From an uncultured Hungatella sp. (GTDB lineage Bacteria; Bacillota; Clostridia; Lachnospirales; Lachnospiraceae), in assembly GCA_910588505.1 (NCBI GenBank), contig CAJUPQ010000011.1:1-64000 (forward strand): 64,000 nt of DNA, in the 5' to 3' direction. Under the pieces are notes generated by a model. It saw nothing but the letters and a program-made list of their open reading frames with translations. It ran no database searches and was not told the origin of the DNA. The translations under genes and the position numbers were made by a program. Positions 8,928-17,896 of this stretch are shown piece after piece (position 1 is the first letter of the stretch; each line of letters begins with the position of its first letter).

Positions 8928-8956
8928 TTGCCAAGTTTTGGGAAAAGTATTATAGT
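8928..8956 (+). promoter_or_regulatory. promoter of the DUF1858 gene
   Basis: TTGCCA (8928-8933) and TATAGT (8951-8956) are 17 bp apart, about 30 bp before the ribosome site. Confidence 0.75.
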
Positions 8957-8987
8957 AGTATCAGTACATGGAAAGGAGGAGTTACCC

Positions 8988-9188
8988 ATGCAGATCAATA
9001 AAGAAATGCTGATTGGTCAGCTGGTGCAGATGGACGAGCTGATCCCCCAGATGCTGATGGGTGCCGGAATGCACTGTTTAGGATGTCCGTCCGCACAGGG
9101 CGAGAGCCTGGAAGAAGCGTGTTATGTTCATGGAATCGACTGCGATGACCTGGTATCCAAGATGAATGAGATCCTGGCCGACCGCTGA
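8988..9188 (+). CDS. DUF1858 domain protein
   Basis: This 66-residue protein is essentially one DUF1858 domain, with the typical GMHCLGCPSAQGESLEEACYV region holding two conserved cysteines. Such domains occur alone or beside redox and Fe-S proteins (ScdA-like N-terminus) and are thought to act in metal or redox chemistry; the exact role is unknown. ATG 8988 follows AAAGGAGGAG at a good distance. The divergent ferredoxin gene suggests a shared redox context. Confidence 0.88.
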   Translation: MQINKEMLIGQLVQMDELIPQMLMGAGMHCLGCPSAQGESLEEACYVHGIDCDDLVSKMNEILADR

Positions 9189-9213
9189 TCTTAGACAGGG
9201 ATAAAAGCATCAT

Positions 9214-9248
9214 AAAGAGCCGCCTGCGCTTTCGCAGGCGGCTTTTTT
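9214..9248. terminator. terminator between the DUF1858 gene and mecA
   Basis: GCCGCCTGCG (9219-9228) pairs perfectly with CGCAGGCGGC (9233-9242) over a 4-nt loop, with T6 on the plus side. The minus side is also T-rich, so it probably serves both convergent genes. Confidence 0.9.
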
Positions 9249-9268
9249 AGAAGGAGGAAGAAAACCTG

Positions 9269-10000
9269 TCAAAAAGAGGAGAACACCTGAAGGGCCTTAT
9301 CCTGGCAGATAACCTCATAATGTTCCAGATAATAAGCCTCGCTGGCATACTCGTGGTGAACCTTGGTTCCGTACTCGGCAAGTACATTGCAGGCGCGGCT
9401 GAATGCCAGGGAATCGCTGTCGTCATTTTTTATGACCAGGAAGTACTGGGAGGTATCCGGTTTTTTGTAGAGGGTGTTAACGCCGTCAAAAATACTTTTC
9501 ACGGCCCGGGCGGCTTCTGATATCATGTCCAGGCTGTCAAAGGAATAGATCCGCAGGGAGGGAGCATCTGCCTGTGCGTCCCCCTCGCCTCCGGCCAAGG
9601 TGTTGTCCGAGATCAGGGAAGAGAGATGGTCCCCCAGCAGCTTGGACAACCCGTCCGCGCCCTCCAGCAGCTCACTTGCCAGGTTGGACAGCAGATTGGC
9701 GGGAACATCGTTGCATGGCGAAAACTTGGAAAAACGGGTATCCAGTTCTTCTGGGTCCTCGATCTTGGTGATTACCAGCATGATGCTCTCATTGGAAAGG
9801 GGGATGGCCTCCACCATCAGCGGGATATCCTCCGCCTCAAACCCCACCTCATTGGACGCCTTTTGTATCATCTCGCGAAACAGGCCCCGGGCCTTCTCGC
9901 CTCCATATGCCAGCTCTCCCAGATTAAGATTGCGCACGCTTAAGTCAAAGCTGGTAAGAGTACACCGGATCTGATTATCATTTATACGTTCTATTTTCAT
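9269..10000 (-). CDS. mecA: adaptor protein MecA
   Basis: This 243-residue protein matches MecA in length and start (MKIERINDNQIRCTLTSFDL), with the acidic middle and a C-terminal domain rich in aromatic residues (about 150-240). MecA delivers substrates such as unfolded proteins or regulators to the ClpC ATPase for ClpP degradation. The ATG follows AAAGGAAGTG. A promoter lies at 10045-10074 and the gene ends at the shared terminator. Confidence 0.9.
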   Translation of the reverse strand: MKIERINDNQIRCTLTSFDLSVRNLNLGELAYGGEKARGLFREMIQKASNEVGFEAEDIPLMVEAIPLSNESIMLVITKIEDPEELDTRFSKFSPCNDVPANLLSNLASELLEGADGLSKLLGDHLSSLISDNTLAGGEGDAQADAPSLRIYSFDSLDMISEAARAVKSIFDGVNTLYKKPDTSQYFLVIKNDDSDSLAFSRACNVLAEYGTKVHHEYASEAYYLEHYEVICQDKALQVFSSF

Positions 10001-10044
10001 TTAGGATCACTTCCTTTTCAATACGGTTCAAATCATTCAACCAT

Positions 10045-10074
10045 ACTATACTATAGAATACGGTCAAATGGCAA
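10045..10074 (-). promoter_or_regulatory. promoter of mecA
   Basis: On the minus strand TTGCCA (10074-10069) and TATAGT (10050-10045) are 18 bp apart. The -10 region is a tandem TATAG repeat, so other registers are possible. Confidence 0.55.
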
Positions 10075-10124
10075 TTGCTATGTAAGAAATTTTTGAAAAA
10101 ATTTATAGAAATATAAAATAATCG

Positions 10125-10153
10125 TTGCCAAAACCCGAAAAGTGTATTAAGAT
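10125..10153 (+). promoter_or_regulatory. promoter of the kinase gene cluster
   Basis: TTGCCA (10125-10130) and TAAGAT (10148-10153) are 17 bp apart. The transcript should start near 10160, only about 7 nt before the first in-frame ATG of the gene. Confidence 0.65.
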
Positions 10154-10166
10154 ACTACCATAAGAG

Positions 10167-11606
10167 ATGATATTGGACAAAGGAGGTGAGCTGATCGAGA
10201 ACACCGTTCTGTTTGGAAAATATCAGTTGATACGCACCTTAGGGCAGGGACAGAGAGGAACCGTATACCTGGCATACCATCAGGAGTTAAAGGAATACCG
10301 GGCCATCAAGCAGGTTCCAAAGTCGTCAGCCGGATATGAGCAGTTTAAGAGGGAAGCCCTTCTTCTGACTTCCTTGAGCCATCCGGGTATCCCCTTGGTG
10401 TATGATCTGGAAGAAGATTGCAGCAGCAGTTATCTCATTGAAGAATATCTTGAGGGAGATACTCTCTTTGACCTGGTGAAAAGCCAGGGATATCTGAACC
10501 AGGAGACAGTCCTTGCTATAGGGATTCAAGTCTGTGACCTGGTGCATTACCTGCATTCCGCAGGAGAAACCCCTATTTTGTATTTAGACCTGCAGCCCAA
10601 GAATCTGTTATATTGTCATGGGTATGTAAAATTGTTGGATTTTGACCACGCTGGCCCTGTCTACGAGGCCAACGAGTCATTGTTTCGGTACGGAACCCCG
10701 GGTTTTTGCGCGCCTGAACAGAGGACGGGAGGCGCGCTGGGAACCTACACTGATATCTATCAGATCGGAGCTCTTCTATACTATCTTTCAACAGGGCACG
10801 TAAAAGACGGGACAAGCCCCATACAGGATACGGCCCTTGGCAGAATCATCGAAATCTGCGCGCGGGAAGACAAGACCCGCCGCTATCCATCAATCCCGGA
10901 ATTAAAACAGGAATTAGAAACACTATATTTGCGGACAGGTGTTTTCAAAGACAATCCATCGTCATCTCTTATACTGGCTCTGGCAGGGAGCCGTCACGGC
11001 GTGGGTACAACCCATCTTGCCATAGGTCTGGCCAGTTATCTGGAACAGGCCGGCTATCAAACGCTTTACGAGGAAAGGAATCCGTCAGGCGACGTTCAGG
11101 CCATGGCGCTTCGGTGCGGAAGCGTTAAAGACTCCTATGGTATTTATCAGGTAAACCAGATTCCCATGAAACCGTATTACGGGGAAGCTGTGTACCTAAG
11201 GCCGGTACACTATCCGGTGGTCATCCGCGATTATGGTATAGAATGGAAAACGGTGCGGGAAGACCGGGATATGAAGGCTTTGTGGCTGGTACATGGAGGA
11301 AAATGGTGGGAGCAGGACGCGGGAGCCCGGGCGGTCTGTGAGTTGAAAGACTGTCGGGAGCTTGCGGTTATTTATAACCGCGTTATATCGGGCATGAGGC
11401 TTGATGTTCCGGAGGGCGTTAACCGGAGCCGGTGTTTTCAGGCGCCGGATTTTGGAGACCCGTGGAAACTGGACGGGGAAGTCAGGACATTTTTTCGGGA
11501 ACTGACGAAAATGGACGGTTTGTTTCAGGGCCAGGCGGAAGCCGGGGAAAAGAGTGGAAAAAGAAGAAGCAGACTATGGAAGAAGTACTTTAAAAAAAGT
11601 CACTGA
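10167..11606 (+). CDS. Ser/Thr kinase-like protein with C-terminal degenerate P-loop domain
   Basis: Numbered from ATG 10167 (479 residues), residues 15-255 form a Hanks-type kinase fold: GQGQRGTVYLA, K48 in AIKQV, APE at 182-184. The catalytic loop is altered: YLDLQPKN (D141 kept, the usual Lys is Q143) and DFD (158-160) replaces DFG. Residues 265-440 resemble a ParA/MinD-like P-loop domain, but GSRHGVGTTH lacks the Walker lysine. No membrane helix is seen, so it is cytoplasmic. A perfect Shine-Dalgarno (10179-10189) lies inside the reading frame, so translation may really start at CTG 10191 or ATC 10194. The next gene carries a related P-loop domain. Confidence 0.75.
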   Translation: MILDKGGELIENTVLFGKYQLIRTLGQGQRGTVYLAYHQELKEYRAIKQVPKSSAGYEQFKREALLLTSLSHPGIPLVYDLEEDCSSSYLIEEYLEGDTLFDLVKSQGYLNQETVLAIGIQVCDLVHYLHSAGETPILYLDLQPKNLLYCHGYVKLLDFDHAGPVYEANESLFRYGTPGFCAPEQRTGGALGTYTDIYQIGALLYYLSTGHVKDGTSPIQDTALGRIIEICAREDKTRRYPSIPELKQELETLYLRTGVFKDNPSSSLILALAGSRHGVGTTHLAIGLASYLEQAGYQTLYEERNPSGDVQAMALRCGSVKDSYGIYQVNQIPMKPYYGEAVYLRPVHYPVVIRDYGIEWKTVREDRDMKALWLVHGGKWWEQDAGARAVCELKDCRELAVIYNRVISGMRLDVPEGVNRSRCFQAPDFGDPWKLDGEVRTFFRELTKMDGLFQGQAEAGEKSGKRRSRLWKKYFKKSH

Positions 11607-11659
11607 GAAAGGCGGCGAGAGGGACGAGATTTGGGTATAAAGGTTCTGTCAGAGGGGGA

Positions 11660-12292
11660 ATGGAACCAAGGATCACGGGGATCGCCGGAGCCGGGCGGGG
11701 AGTGGGCGTTACCCATCTGGCGCTGCTGGCAGCCAACTACATGCAGGGAGTTCAGGGAAAGAGGACAGCAGTGCTGGAGTGGAATGACCACAGGGATTTT
11801 GACCGTCTGGGCAAAATGTGTACAGGACAGCTTAAAGAGGCGGACTGCTATCGGATACAACAGGTGGACTACTATCCGCGGGCAGAAGGCGGCAGGCTGA
11901 TGGAATGCCTGGCAGCAGGATACCAGGAGATACTCATTGATTTCGGCTCTTTGGAAAAACAGGTGTCCATAGAGCTGACAAGATGCAGTGACGTTTGGTT
12001 TATCGTGTCCTTCAGTGAGTGGCAGATGGACGCGTTTCGGGATTTTGCAAAATCAAAGGAGCGGGCCGGAACAAAGAGCTGGCGGTTTCTTGCGGCCTTT
12101 GGCAGCGAGGAAGCCAGAAGAGAGTGGAATAAGAGGCAAAAGCCGGAGGTTCTGCGGATCCCCTTTTCAGCAGACGCGTTTACCATCACCCGGGATCTGA
12201 TGGAGTGGATGGAAACAACACTGACACACAGTTCTTTTTCTGGCAATGTGTCACAAGGAAGCCTCCCAGGATGGAAGAAAAAGAGCGGTTAA
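11660..12292 (+). CDS. degenerate ParA/MinD-like P-loop protein
   Basis: This 210-residue protein begins with a strand and loop, GIAGAGRGVGVTHLALLAAN, closely matching the C-terminal domain of the preceding kinase (GSRHGVGTTHLAIGLASY). Both lack the Walker A lysine, so ATP hydrolysis is doubtful. It lies 53 bp after the kinase gene and no other start codon exists upstream in frame. The ribosome site GAGGGGG is unusually close to the ATG. Function is unknown; the two genes probably arose by duplication and work together. Confidence 0.65.
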   Translation: MEPRITGIAGAGRGVGVTHLALLAANYMQGVQGKRTAVLEWNDHRDFDRLGKMCTGQLKEADCYRIQQVDYYPRAEGGRLMECLAAGYQEILIDFGSLEKQVSIELTRCSDVWFIVSFSEWQMDAFRDFAKSKERAGTKSWRFLAAFGSEEARREWNKRQKPEVLRIPFSADAFTITRDLMEWMETTLTHSSFSGNVSQGSLPGWKKKSG

Positions 12293-12311
12293 GGATGAAG
12301 GAGAATGTCGG

Positions 12312-12536
12312 ATGAAAGGGTACAGCGCGGAGGAACAGAGGCAGTACGTGGACGGATTAAGACGGTTTGAATCAAGAGGCATCCCCATCTATATAGACGG
12401 GACCATAGCAAAGGATAACGACTGGGCTAAGATCTTCCAGGTGAGGGAAGACGGGGCTTTTTACATGTGCGATTATGTGGGAGGTGAGGAAGGGACTCTA
12501 AAAGAGATCCATTTTGACCGGGTTTACAATCGTTAG
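12312..12536 (+). CDS. small conserved-looking protein of unknown function
   Basis: The 74-residue product is soluble and slightly acidic, with no motif I recognise (contains FESRGIPIYIDGTIAKDNDW). ATG 12312 is preferred over the earlier ATG at 12246 because GGAG lies 9 nt upstream and the earlier one overlaps the previous gene. It is the last gene of the kinase cluster and is followed by a terminator, so it probably belongs to the same unit. Confidence 0.6.
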   Translation: MKGYSAEEQRQYVDGLRRFESRGIPIYIDGTIAKDNDWAKIFQVREDGAFYMCDYVGGEEGTLKEIHFDRVYNR

Positions 12537-12616
12537 CTGCATCTGCTTTCGGGTCCCGGGAGGATACCGGATTCAGCCTGCAGCCAAAGGATGAAGGGGC
12601 CCGGATCAAATGCAGG

Positions 12617-12656
12617 CGCGGCATGGCGCAAAGGAATGCATCATGCCGCGTTTTTT
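12617..12656 (+). terminator. intrinsic terminator of the kinase cluster
   Basis: CGCGGCATG (12617-12625) pairs with CATGCCGCG (12642-12650), followed by T6. Confidence 0.85.
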
Positions 12657-12702
12657 CATTTTCGGGATTAAAGAAAATTTAAGATGCATGACCTCAAAAG
12701 TA

Positions 12703-12711
12703 TGTTATACT
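12703..12711 (+). promoter_or_regulatory. extended -10 promoter of the GH18 gene
   Basis: TGTTATACT (12703-12711) is an extended -10; the -35 position (GATGCA at 12683-12688) is weak. Confidence 0.45.
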
Positions 12712-12749
12712 AAAGACACTACTGTGCAGGCGCATAAGGAGGAGGAACC

Positions 12750-14411
12750 TTGAAAGAAAAACGGATTCCAATATTCATAGCCATAGGACTGGTCATCCTG
12801 GCCATAATGGGACTCGGGGGCTGGCTCATATTGAGACGGATGATTCCCACAAAAGAACCGGCGGATCTGGAGGAAGTTCTGGGGGTCAGCGGGGAAGAGA
12901 CAGCTGTCTTTTTCAATGAAGAGCTGCAGGAGGCCAAAGGAATCACCAGAGACGGACAGATCTATCTGCCCCTCCAGTGGGTTAACTTACAGGTCAACGA
13001 GAAATTTTACTGGGACGATACGGAAAGGCTGTTGGTGTACACGCTTCCTGATGCTATTGTTTACGCGGATACAAGGACTACAGGCAGCACAGGCGCTCCC
13101 CTCCTTCTTGAAAAAGGGGATGAGATCTATCTATCCATGGGCCTGATCAACAACTATACGGCAGTTGACATAAAGAGTTACGTGGAAGGAGACTGCAAGC
13201 GGATCTACCTGGATAACCGGTGGGAGACCATAAACACCGGGACTGCCCGTAAGCGGTCCGCGGTGCGGGTGGAAGCCGGCATCAAGAGTCCTGTGCTGAC
13301 ATATGTGGAGAAAGGCGGAGAATTTACGGTTCTGGGGCAGGACGAGGAGTGGACCAGAGTGCGGACTGTTGACGGCTACACAGGTTATCTGAAAAATAAC
13401 CAGATCAGCAGTACCGGCAGCCAGGAGCACCCCTGTACCATGGAGCTTCCCAAGTACACTAACATTTCTATGGACGAGAAAGTTTGTCTGGTGTGGCATC
13501 AGGTAACCTCTGATAATGCCAACGATGCTATGGAACAGCTGATCGCCAACACCTCGGGGGTCAATGTCATAGCCCCTACCTGGTTTGCCCTGACAGATAA
13601 TAACGGTACATACCACTCTTATGCCAGCCGCGATTATGTGGATAAGGCCCATGATATGGGGATGCAGGTGTGGGCGGCCTTGGATAACTTTAATATGGGA
13701 GAAAACGTAAACTCCGAAATTTTGTTTTCCAAAACGTCTGTGCGCAAGAAACTGATCGATTCTCTCATGGAGGATGTGAAACGATATGATCTGGACGGGA
13801 TTAATCTGGATATTGAGGGGATCAGGCCCGAGGCAGGCCCTCACTATGTACAGTTTATCCGGGAATTGTCGGTGTCATGCCGCAAGGAAGGGATCGTTCT
13901 GTCTGTGGATAACTATGTGCCGGCCGGGTACAATGCCTTTTACAACCGGGCGGAACAGGGGCGGGTGGCAGACTATGTGATCATCATGGGATATGACGAG
14001 CATTTCGCCGGCGGGGAAGCCGGGTCAGTGGCATCCTACAATTATGTAAAAGAAGGGATCGAGAAGACGCTGGCTGTGGTACCCAGGGAGAAGGTGATCA
14101 ATGCTGTTCCCTTTTACACCAGGGTCTGGACGGAAAAGGACGGGAATACCTCATCATCAGCCATGGGGATTCGGGATGCCCTGGCGTGGGTGGAAGAGAA
14201 TAACGTGGAACTGTACTGGCAGGAAGAACTGGGACAATACTACGGGGAGCTGAATACCGAAGAAGGACTGAAGCAGATCTGGATGGAGGAGGAAGTTTCC
14301 CTGGGACTAAAAATGGACTTGATAAGGGAGAACGACCTGGCGGGAGTAGGATGCTGGAAGCTGGGATTTGAGCCGGCTTCAATCTGGGATGTGGTGAAAG
14401 TAAATAAATAA
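12750..14411 (+). CDS. membrane-anchored glycoside hydrolase family 18 protein with SH3-like domain
   Basis: This 553-residue protein has an N-terminal membrane helix (about 8-28), a region resembling copper-amine-oxidase-like N domains (about 45-150), an SH3-like cell-wall domain (about 165-225), and a GH18 barrel (about 240-550). The GH18 signature DGINLDIE is at 349-356, with E356 as the catalytic acid. Such proteins (YaaH/SleL type) cut N-acetylglucosamine links in peptidoglycan and often act in spore germination; that role is inference. The start is TTG, 8 nt after AGGAGGAGG. The next gene is 13 bp downstream. Confidence 0.88.
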   Translation: MKEKRIPIFIAIGLVILAIMGLGGWLILRRMIPTKEPADLEEVLGVSGEETAVFFNEELQEAKGITRDGQIYLPLQWVNLQVNEKFYWDDTERLLVYTLPDAIVYADTRTTGSTGAPLLLEKGDEIYLSMGLINNYTAVDIKSYVEGDCKRIYLDNRWETINTGTARKRSAVRVEAGIKSPVLTYVEKGGEFTVLGQDEEWTRVRTVDGYTGYLKNNQISSTGSQEHPCTMELPKYTNISMDEKVCLVWHQVTSDNANDAMEQLIANTSGVNVIAPTWFALTDNNGTYHSYASRDYVDKAHDMGMQVWAALDNFNMGENVNSEILFSKTSVRKKLIDSLMEDVKRYDLDGINLDIEGIRPEAGPHYVQFIRELSVSCRKEGIVLSVDNYVPAGYNAFYNRAEQGRVADYVIIMGYDEHFAGGEAGSVASYNYVKEGIEKTLAVVPREKVINAVPFYTRVWTEKDGNTSSSAMGIRDALAWVEENNVELYWQEELGQYYGELNTEEGLKQIWMEEEVSLGLKMDLIRENDLAGVGCWKLGFEPASIWDVVKVNK

Positions 14412-14424
14412 CAGAGGCGGATAC

Positions 14425-15852
14425 ATGAGAAGGATAGGCATACTTTGCCTGGTTACAGGGGCGCTGATGCTAGGCGGCTGTTCTCTTGGGGGGCAGGAGC
14501 GCGGGGATACTGTGGCGGGCTCGGATATTATTATTGAAAAACACACGGAAGAGGATATAGAGGAGGGACCTACGGCGCCAAGCCTTTCCCCGGAGGAAGC
14601 GACCATCGAACCGCTTCAGCTGCCGGAGCTTGGCACGGAGACCAATACGGTAAATCCGGAGATCGTGATCGCGACGGATATCCACTACCTGGCCAAGGAA
14701 CTGACGGACTTTGGCAGCGCCTTTCAGGAGATGGACCGGAATGAGGACGGGAAGATGGCTTCTTATGTGTGGGAGATCACCGACGCCTTTTTAAATCAGG
14801 TTATAGATCGGAGACCTCAGGTTTTGATCCTGTCAGGGGATCTGACGCTGAACGGAGAGCGGGCCAGCCAGGAGGCGCTGGCACAGCAGCTTAAGCGGGT
14901 GGAGGATGCCGGGATCCCGGTGGTGGTGATCCCGGGCAATCACGACATTAACAATGCAAAGGCCTGCTCCTTTATAGGGGAGGACAGGGTGCCTGCGGAA
15001 CCTACCAGCCCGGAGCAGTTTGCCAGGATCTATGAGGAGTTCGGCTATGGGGAAGCCCTTAGCAGAGATCCGGCTTCTTTAAGCTATACCTATCAGCTGA
15101 CAGACGGCACATGGCTTTTGATGCTGGACAGCTGCCAATATGAAGATGGCGCGCTGGTAGGCGGGATGATACGGGGAGAGACATACCAGTGGATCGACGA
15201 GGTGATGGAGGAGGCATGGAACCAGGAGCGGAAAGTGATCGCTGTCAGCCATCACAATCTGCTGGACGAGAGCCGGATCTACGAGGAGGACTGTACTATC
15301 GAGCACTCGGAGGAGTTGGAGAGAAAGCTGGACGAGTGGGGCATAGGTCTGTTCTTAAGCGGTCATCTCCATGTTCAGCACTACAAGACCTCCCAGAGAT
15401 ACGCCATCGACGAGATCGTGACATCCGCTCTCTGCGTGTCTCCATGCCAATATGGGGTTCTGCAGTTTTTTGGCCCTGAGAACTATTATTATGCCACAGA
15501 GGTGACAGATGTGACGGACTGGGCGGATCAGAAGTCCAATCCGGACCGGAACCTTCAGGATTTTGGCCAGTATGCTGACGCGTTCCTCCAGGAGATCTTT
15601 TACAACAAGGCCAGACATGAGCTGGAAGGTAAAGGGTTGAGTCCAGATGAAATAAGAAGCATGGCGGAAATCTATGCTATGCTTAATGTAAGAGCGGTAG
15701 GCGGAAGGGCCTATGAGATAAAGGACTATGTAATGGCCACGCCGTACTATGAGCTGTGGCAGCAGTACGACCGTACCAGTATTTTGTGCATGTACATGAA
15801 TGAGATACTGGAGGACGCGGTGGTAGATTATAATGAGAAGAGCAGGCCATAG
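14425..15852 (+). CDS. metallophosphoesterase lipoprotein
   Basis: This 475-residue protein starts with a lipoprotein signal (lipobox LGGC, Cys about residue 20), so it should be anchored outside the membrane. The calcineurin-like phosphoesterase motifs are in order: ATDIHY, SGDLTLNGE, PGNHDIN, SHHNLL and SGHLHVQ, ligating two metals. The substrate is unknown. It sits 13 bp after the GH18 gene, suggesting a joint job at the cell envelope, and is followed by a terminator. Confidence 0.88.
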   Translation: MRRIGILCLVTGALMLGGCSLGGQERGDTVAGSDIIIEKHTEEDIEEGPTAPSLSPEEATIEPLQLPELGTETNTVNPEIVIATDIHYLAKELTDFGSAFQEMDRNEDGKMASYVWEITDAFLNQVIDRRPQVLILSGDLTLNGERASQEALAQQLKRVEDAGIPVVVIPGNHDINNAKACSFIGEDRVPAEPTSPEQFARIYEEFGYGEALSRDPASLSYTYQLTDGTWLLMLDSCQYEDGALVGGMIRGETYQWIDEVMEEAWNQERKVIAVSHHNLLDESRIYEEDCTIEHSEELERKLDEWGIGLFLSGHLHVQHYKTSQRYAIDEIVTSALCVSPCQYGVLQFFGPENYYYATEVTDVTDWADQKSNPDRNLQDFGQYADAFLQEIFYNKARHELEGKGLSPDEIRSMAEIYAMLNVRAVGGRAYEIKDYVMATPYYELWQQYDRTSILCMYMNEILEDAVVDYNEKSRP

Positions 15853-15870
15853 AAAAAAGGTCTGCCATAG

Positions 15871-15906
15871 ACGGTACAGCCTGGGCCCGGCTGTACCGTT
15901 TCTTTG
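15871..15906. terminator. terminator between convergent envelope genes
   Basis: ACGGTACAGCC (15871-15881) pairs with GGCTGTACCGT (15889-15899), followed by a T-rich stretch. It lies between the convergent phosphoesterase and amidase genes. Confidence 0.78.
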
Positions 15907-15921
15907 TATAGAGTGAAGAAT

Positions 15922-16668
15922 CTAATCCTGCCGCGTGTTCAGATATTCCAGGATACCCATATGGATGGTCCATGCCAGACGGTCCTGGTATTCCTCTGTG
16001 TTTAACAGGGCGGCTTCTTTCTGGTTGCTTAAAAAGCCACATTCCACGATAACGATGGGGGAGCGGACGTGGAGAAGGAGATAGTAATTGTCATTGGCCT
16101 TGGCAACACGCCGATTACGTTCCCCCAGGACGAAATCAAACCGTTTTTGCAGAATTTCCGCCAGACGTTTGCCGTTCTCCGAGTTTTTGTAATAGAAGAC
16201 CTGACCACCGTTTATGGATTCCTCATGGTAGCTGTTCTGGTGGATGCTGACAGTGAGGGCCGGAGCTGTCTTGTTGATCAGGTCGCACCTGCCTTTCATA
16301 TCCGCCATTTTCTTGTTGCTGTCATCTTCATCATATAGGCCATGATCGCTGTCTCTGGTCATCACCACGGTCACGTCCGATTTCTCCAGATATGCTTTTA
16401 GTTTTTGGGCGATCTGCAGGTTTATGTCTTTTTCCAGGCTGCCGTCAACGCCGATCTTGCCGGGATCCCAGCCTCCGTGTCCGATATCCACTACCACAAC
16501 CGGTTTGGCAGTTCCGGTAAAAGAGGAGACTTGTGCGGATGTCAGCATGGCTGCCTGGCGGGACATATGATAGATGAAAAAAAGAAGCAGTATGGTCATG
16601 ATCAGTTCGGTCCCTGACAAAAGAGAGAGCTTTTTGGCAGAGGGCGAAGTTTGCTTTGTAGAGTTCAA
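15922..16668 (-). CDS. N-acetylmuramoyl-L-alanine amidase, CwlD-like
   Basis: The product is an Amidase_3 zinc enzyme behind one membrane helix (IMTILLLFFIYHMS region). Visible family motifs are VVVDIGHGGWDPG (zinc His), LEKDINL (zinc Glu), SIHQNSYH (zinc His) and VECGFLSN (catalytic Glu). It cleaves the lactyl-Ala bond of peptidoglycan; CwlD of Bacillus makes muramic lactam for spore cortex, so the same role is plausible. I chose TTG 16668 because GGGAG lies 6 nt upstream; a longer frame from TTG 16737 has no ribosome site and overlaps the divergent promoter. Confidence 0.85.
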   Translation of the reverse strand: MNSTKQTSPSAKKLSLLSGTELIMTILLLFFIYHMSRQAAMLTSAQVSSFTGTAKPVVVVDIGHGGWDPGKIGVDGSLEKDINLQIAQKLKAYLEKSDVTVVMTRDSDHGLYDEDDSNKKMADMKGRCDLINKTAPALTVSIHQNSYHEESINGGQVFYYKNSENGKRLAEILQKRFDFVLGERNRRVAKANDNYYLLLHVRSPIVIVECGFLSNQKEAALLNTEEYQDRLAWTIHMGILEYLNTRQD

Positions 16669-16731
16669 GGCCTGCTCCCAGGAGGGTTCTTGTTTTAAAT
16701 ATATCCTGAAAACAGAAAAAAAGAACTGTGG

Positions 16732-16761
16732 TTGCAATACCGGTCCGGTTTATGGTAAAAT
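16732..16761 (+). promoter_or_regulatory. promoter of the Sua5-radical SAM operon
   Basis: TTGCAA (16732-16737) and TAAAAT (16756-16761) are 18 bp apart with TG at 16753-16754. Confidence 0.6.
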
Positions 16762-16814
16762 GTCACCTGATATCTATAGTGATCACGTGACTAAGAAGAG
16801 AAGAAGGATTGGAT

Positions 16815-17891
16815 ATGAAGACCAAGATGGTTTCGATTGACAGGGCGGCGTTTTGTGACGCTGACCTTGCAGAGGCAGCCCGGATCCTTGGCAGAGGCGG
16901 CTTGGTGGCTTTTCCTACGGAGACAGTCTACGGGCTGGGGGCCAACGCTCTGGATGAACAGGCGGCAGCCAAGATCTACGAGGCGAAAGGAAGACCATCA
17001 GATAACCCCCTCATCGCCCATATAGCAAAGCGGTCGGATCTGGAAGTGCTGGTTAAGGAGATTCCGGAAGCCGCGAAAAAACTGATGGACGCCTATTGGC
17101 CGGGGCCGCTGACCATGATTTTTTACAAGAGCAGCCTGGTGCCGTATACTACCACAGGAGGGCTGGACACCGTGGCGGTGAGGATGCCAGACGACGCCAT
17201 TGCCCGCCGCCTTATAGAGCTGGCGGGGGTTCCCGTCGCGGCTCCCAGCGCCAACACGTCAGGGCGTCCAAGCCCCACGGCGGCAGATCATGTGCTTCAG
17301 GATATGGACGGACGGATCGAGATGATCGTGGACGGCGGCCCTGTAGGCATCGGGGTGGAATCCACCATCGTGGATGTGACAGAAGAGACACCGGTGCTTC
17401 TAAGGCCCGGCGCCATTACCATGGAGATGCTGCATGAGACCGTGGGCACGGTGGAGATAGATCCGGCCATAGCAGGAGGTGGGGATCCGGAGGCAAGGCC
17501 AAAAGCTCCGGGGATGAAATACCGCCACTACGCGCCAAGGGCGGAGCTTACGCTGGTTGAGGATAAAGAGTGGGAAGGAAGCAAGGTAAGCGCCAAAGTC
17601 ATAGAAACCATAAAAGACCTTGTAAGAGACAGCGGCGAGAGAGGGCGCAAGGCCGGGATCATATGCACGGACGAGACAAAACATCTGTATCAGGAGGGAG
17701 CTGTGATCCGAAGCCTGGGACGGCGGGATAAAGAAGAGACCATTGCCCGCAGCCTGTTTGGGGTGCTGAGAGAATTTGACAGCCTGGATGTTGACGACAT
17801 TTACTCCGAAAGCTTTTTGGAGGATCATCTGGGACAGGCGATTATGAACCGTTTAAAAAAAGCAGCAGGTTACCATATTAGGAAAGTCTGA
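16815..17891 (+). CDS. tsaC: L-threonylcarbamoyladenylate synthase (Sua5/TsaC)
   Basis: This 358-residue protein is the long Sua5 form: a YrdC domain (about 15-205; VAFPTETVYGLGANA, KGRPSDNPLI, APSANTSGRPSPT) plus the C-terminal Sua5 domain (about 230-350) after the KAPGMKYRHYAP linker motif. It makes threonylcarbamoyl-AMP from threonine, bicarbonate and ATP, the first step of the universal t6A37 tRNA modification. ATG 16815 follows AAGAAGG at about 7 nt; TTG 16809 is an alternative. The radical SAM gene begins 5 bp after its stop. Confidence 0.93.
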   Translation: MKTKMVSIDRAAFCDADLAEAARILGRGGLVAFPTETVYGLGANALDEQAAAKIYEAKGRPSDNPLIAHIAKRSDLEVLVKEIPEAAKKLMDAYWPGPLTMIFYKSSLVPYTTTGGLDTVAVRMPDDAIARRLIELAGVPVAAPSANTSGRPSPTAADHVLQDMDGRIEMIVDGGPVGIGVESTIVDVTEETPVLLRPGAITMEMLHETVGTVEIDPAIAGGGDPEARPKAPGMKYRHYAPRAELTLVEDKEWEGSKVSAKVIETIKDLVRDSGERGRKAGIICTDETKHLYQEGAVIRSLGRRDKEETIARSLFGVLREFDSLDVDDIYSESFLEDHLGQAIMNRLKKAAGYHIRKV

Positions 17892-17896
17892 CCATC

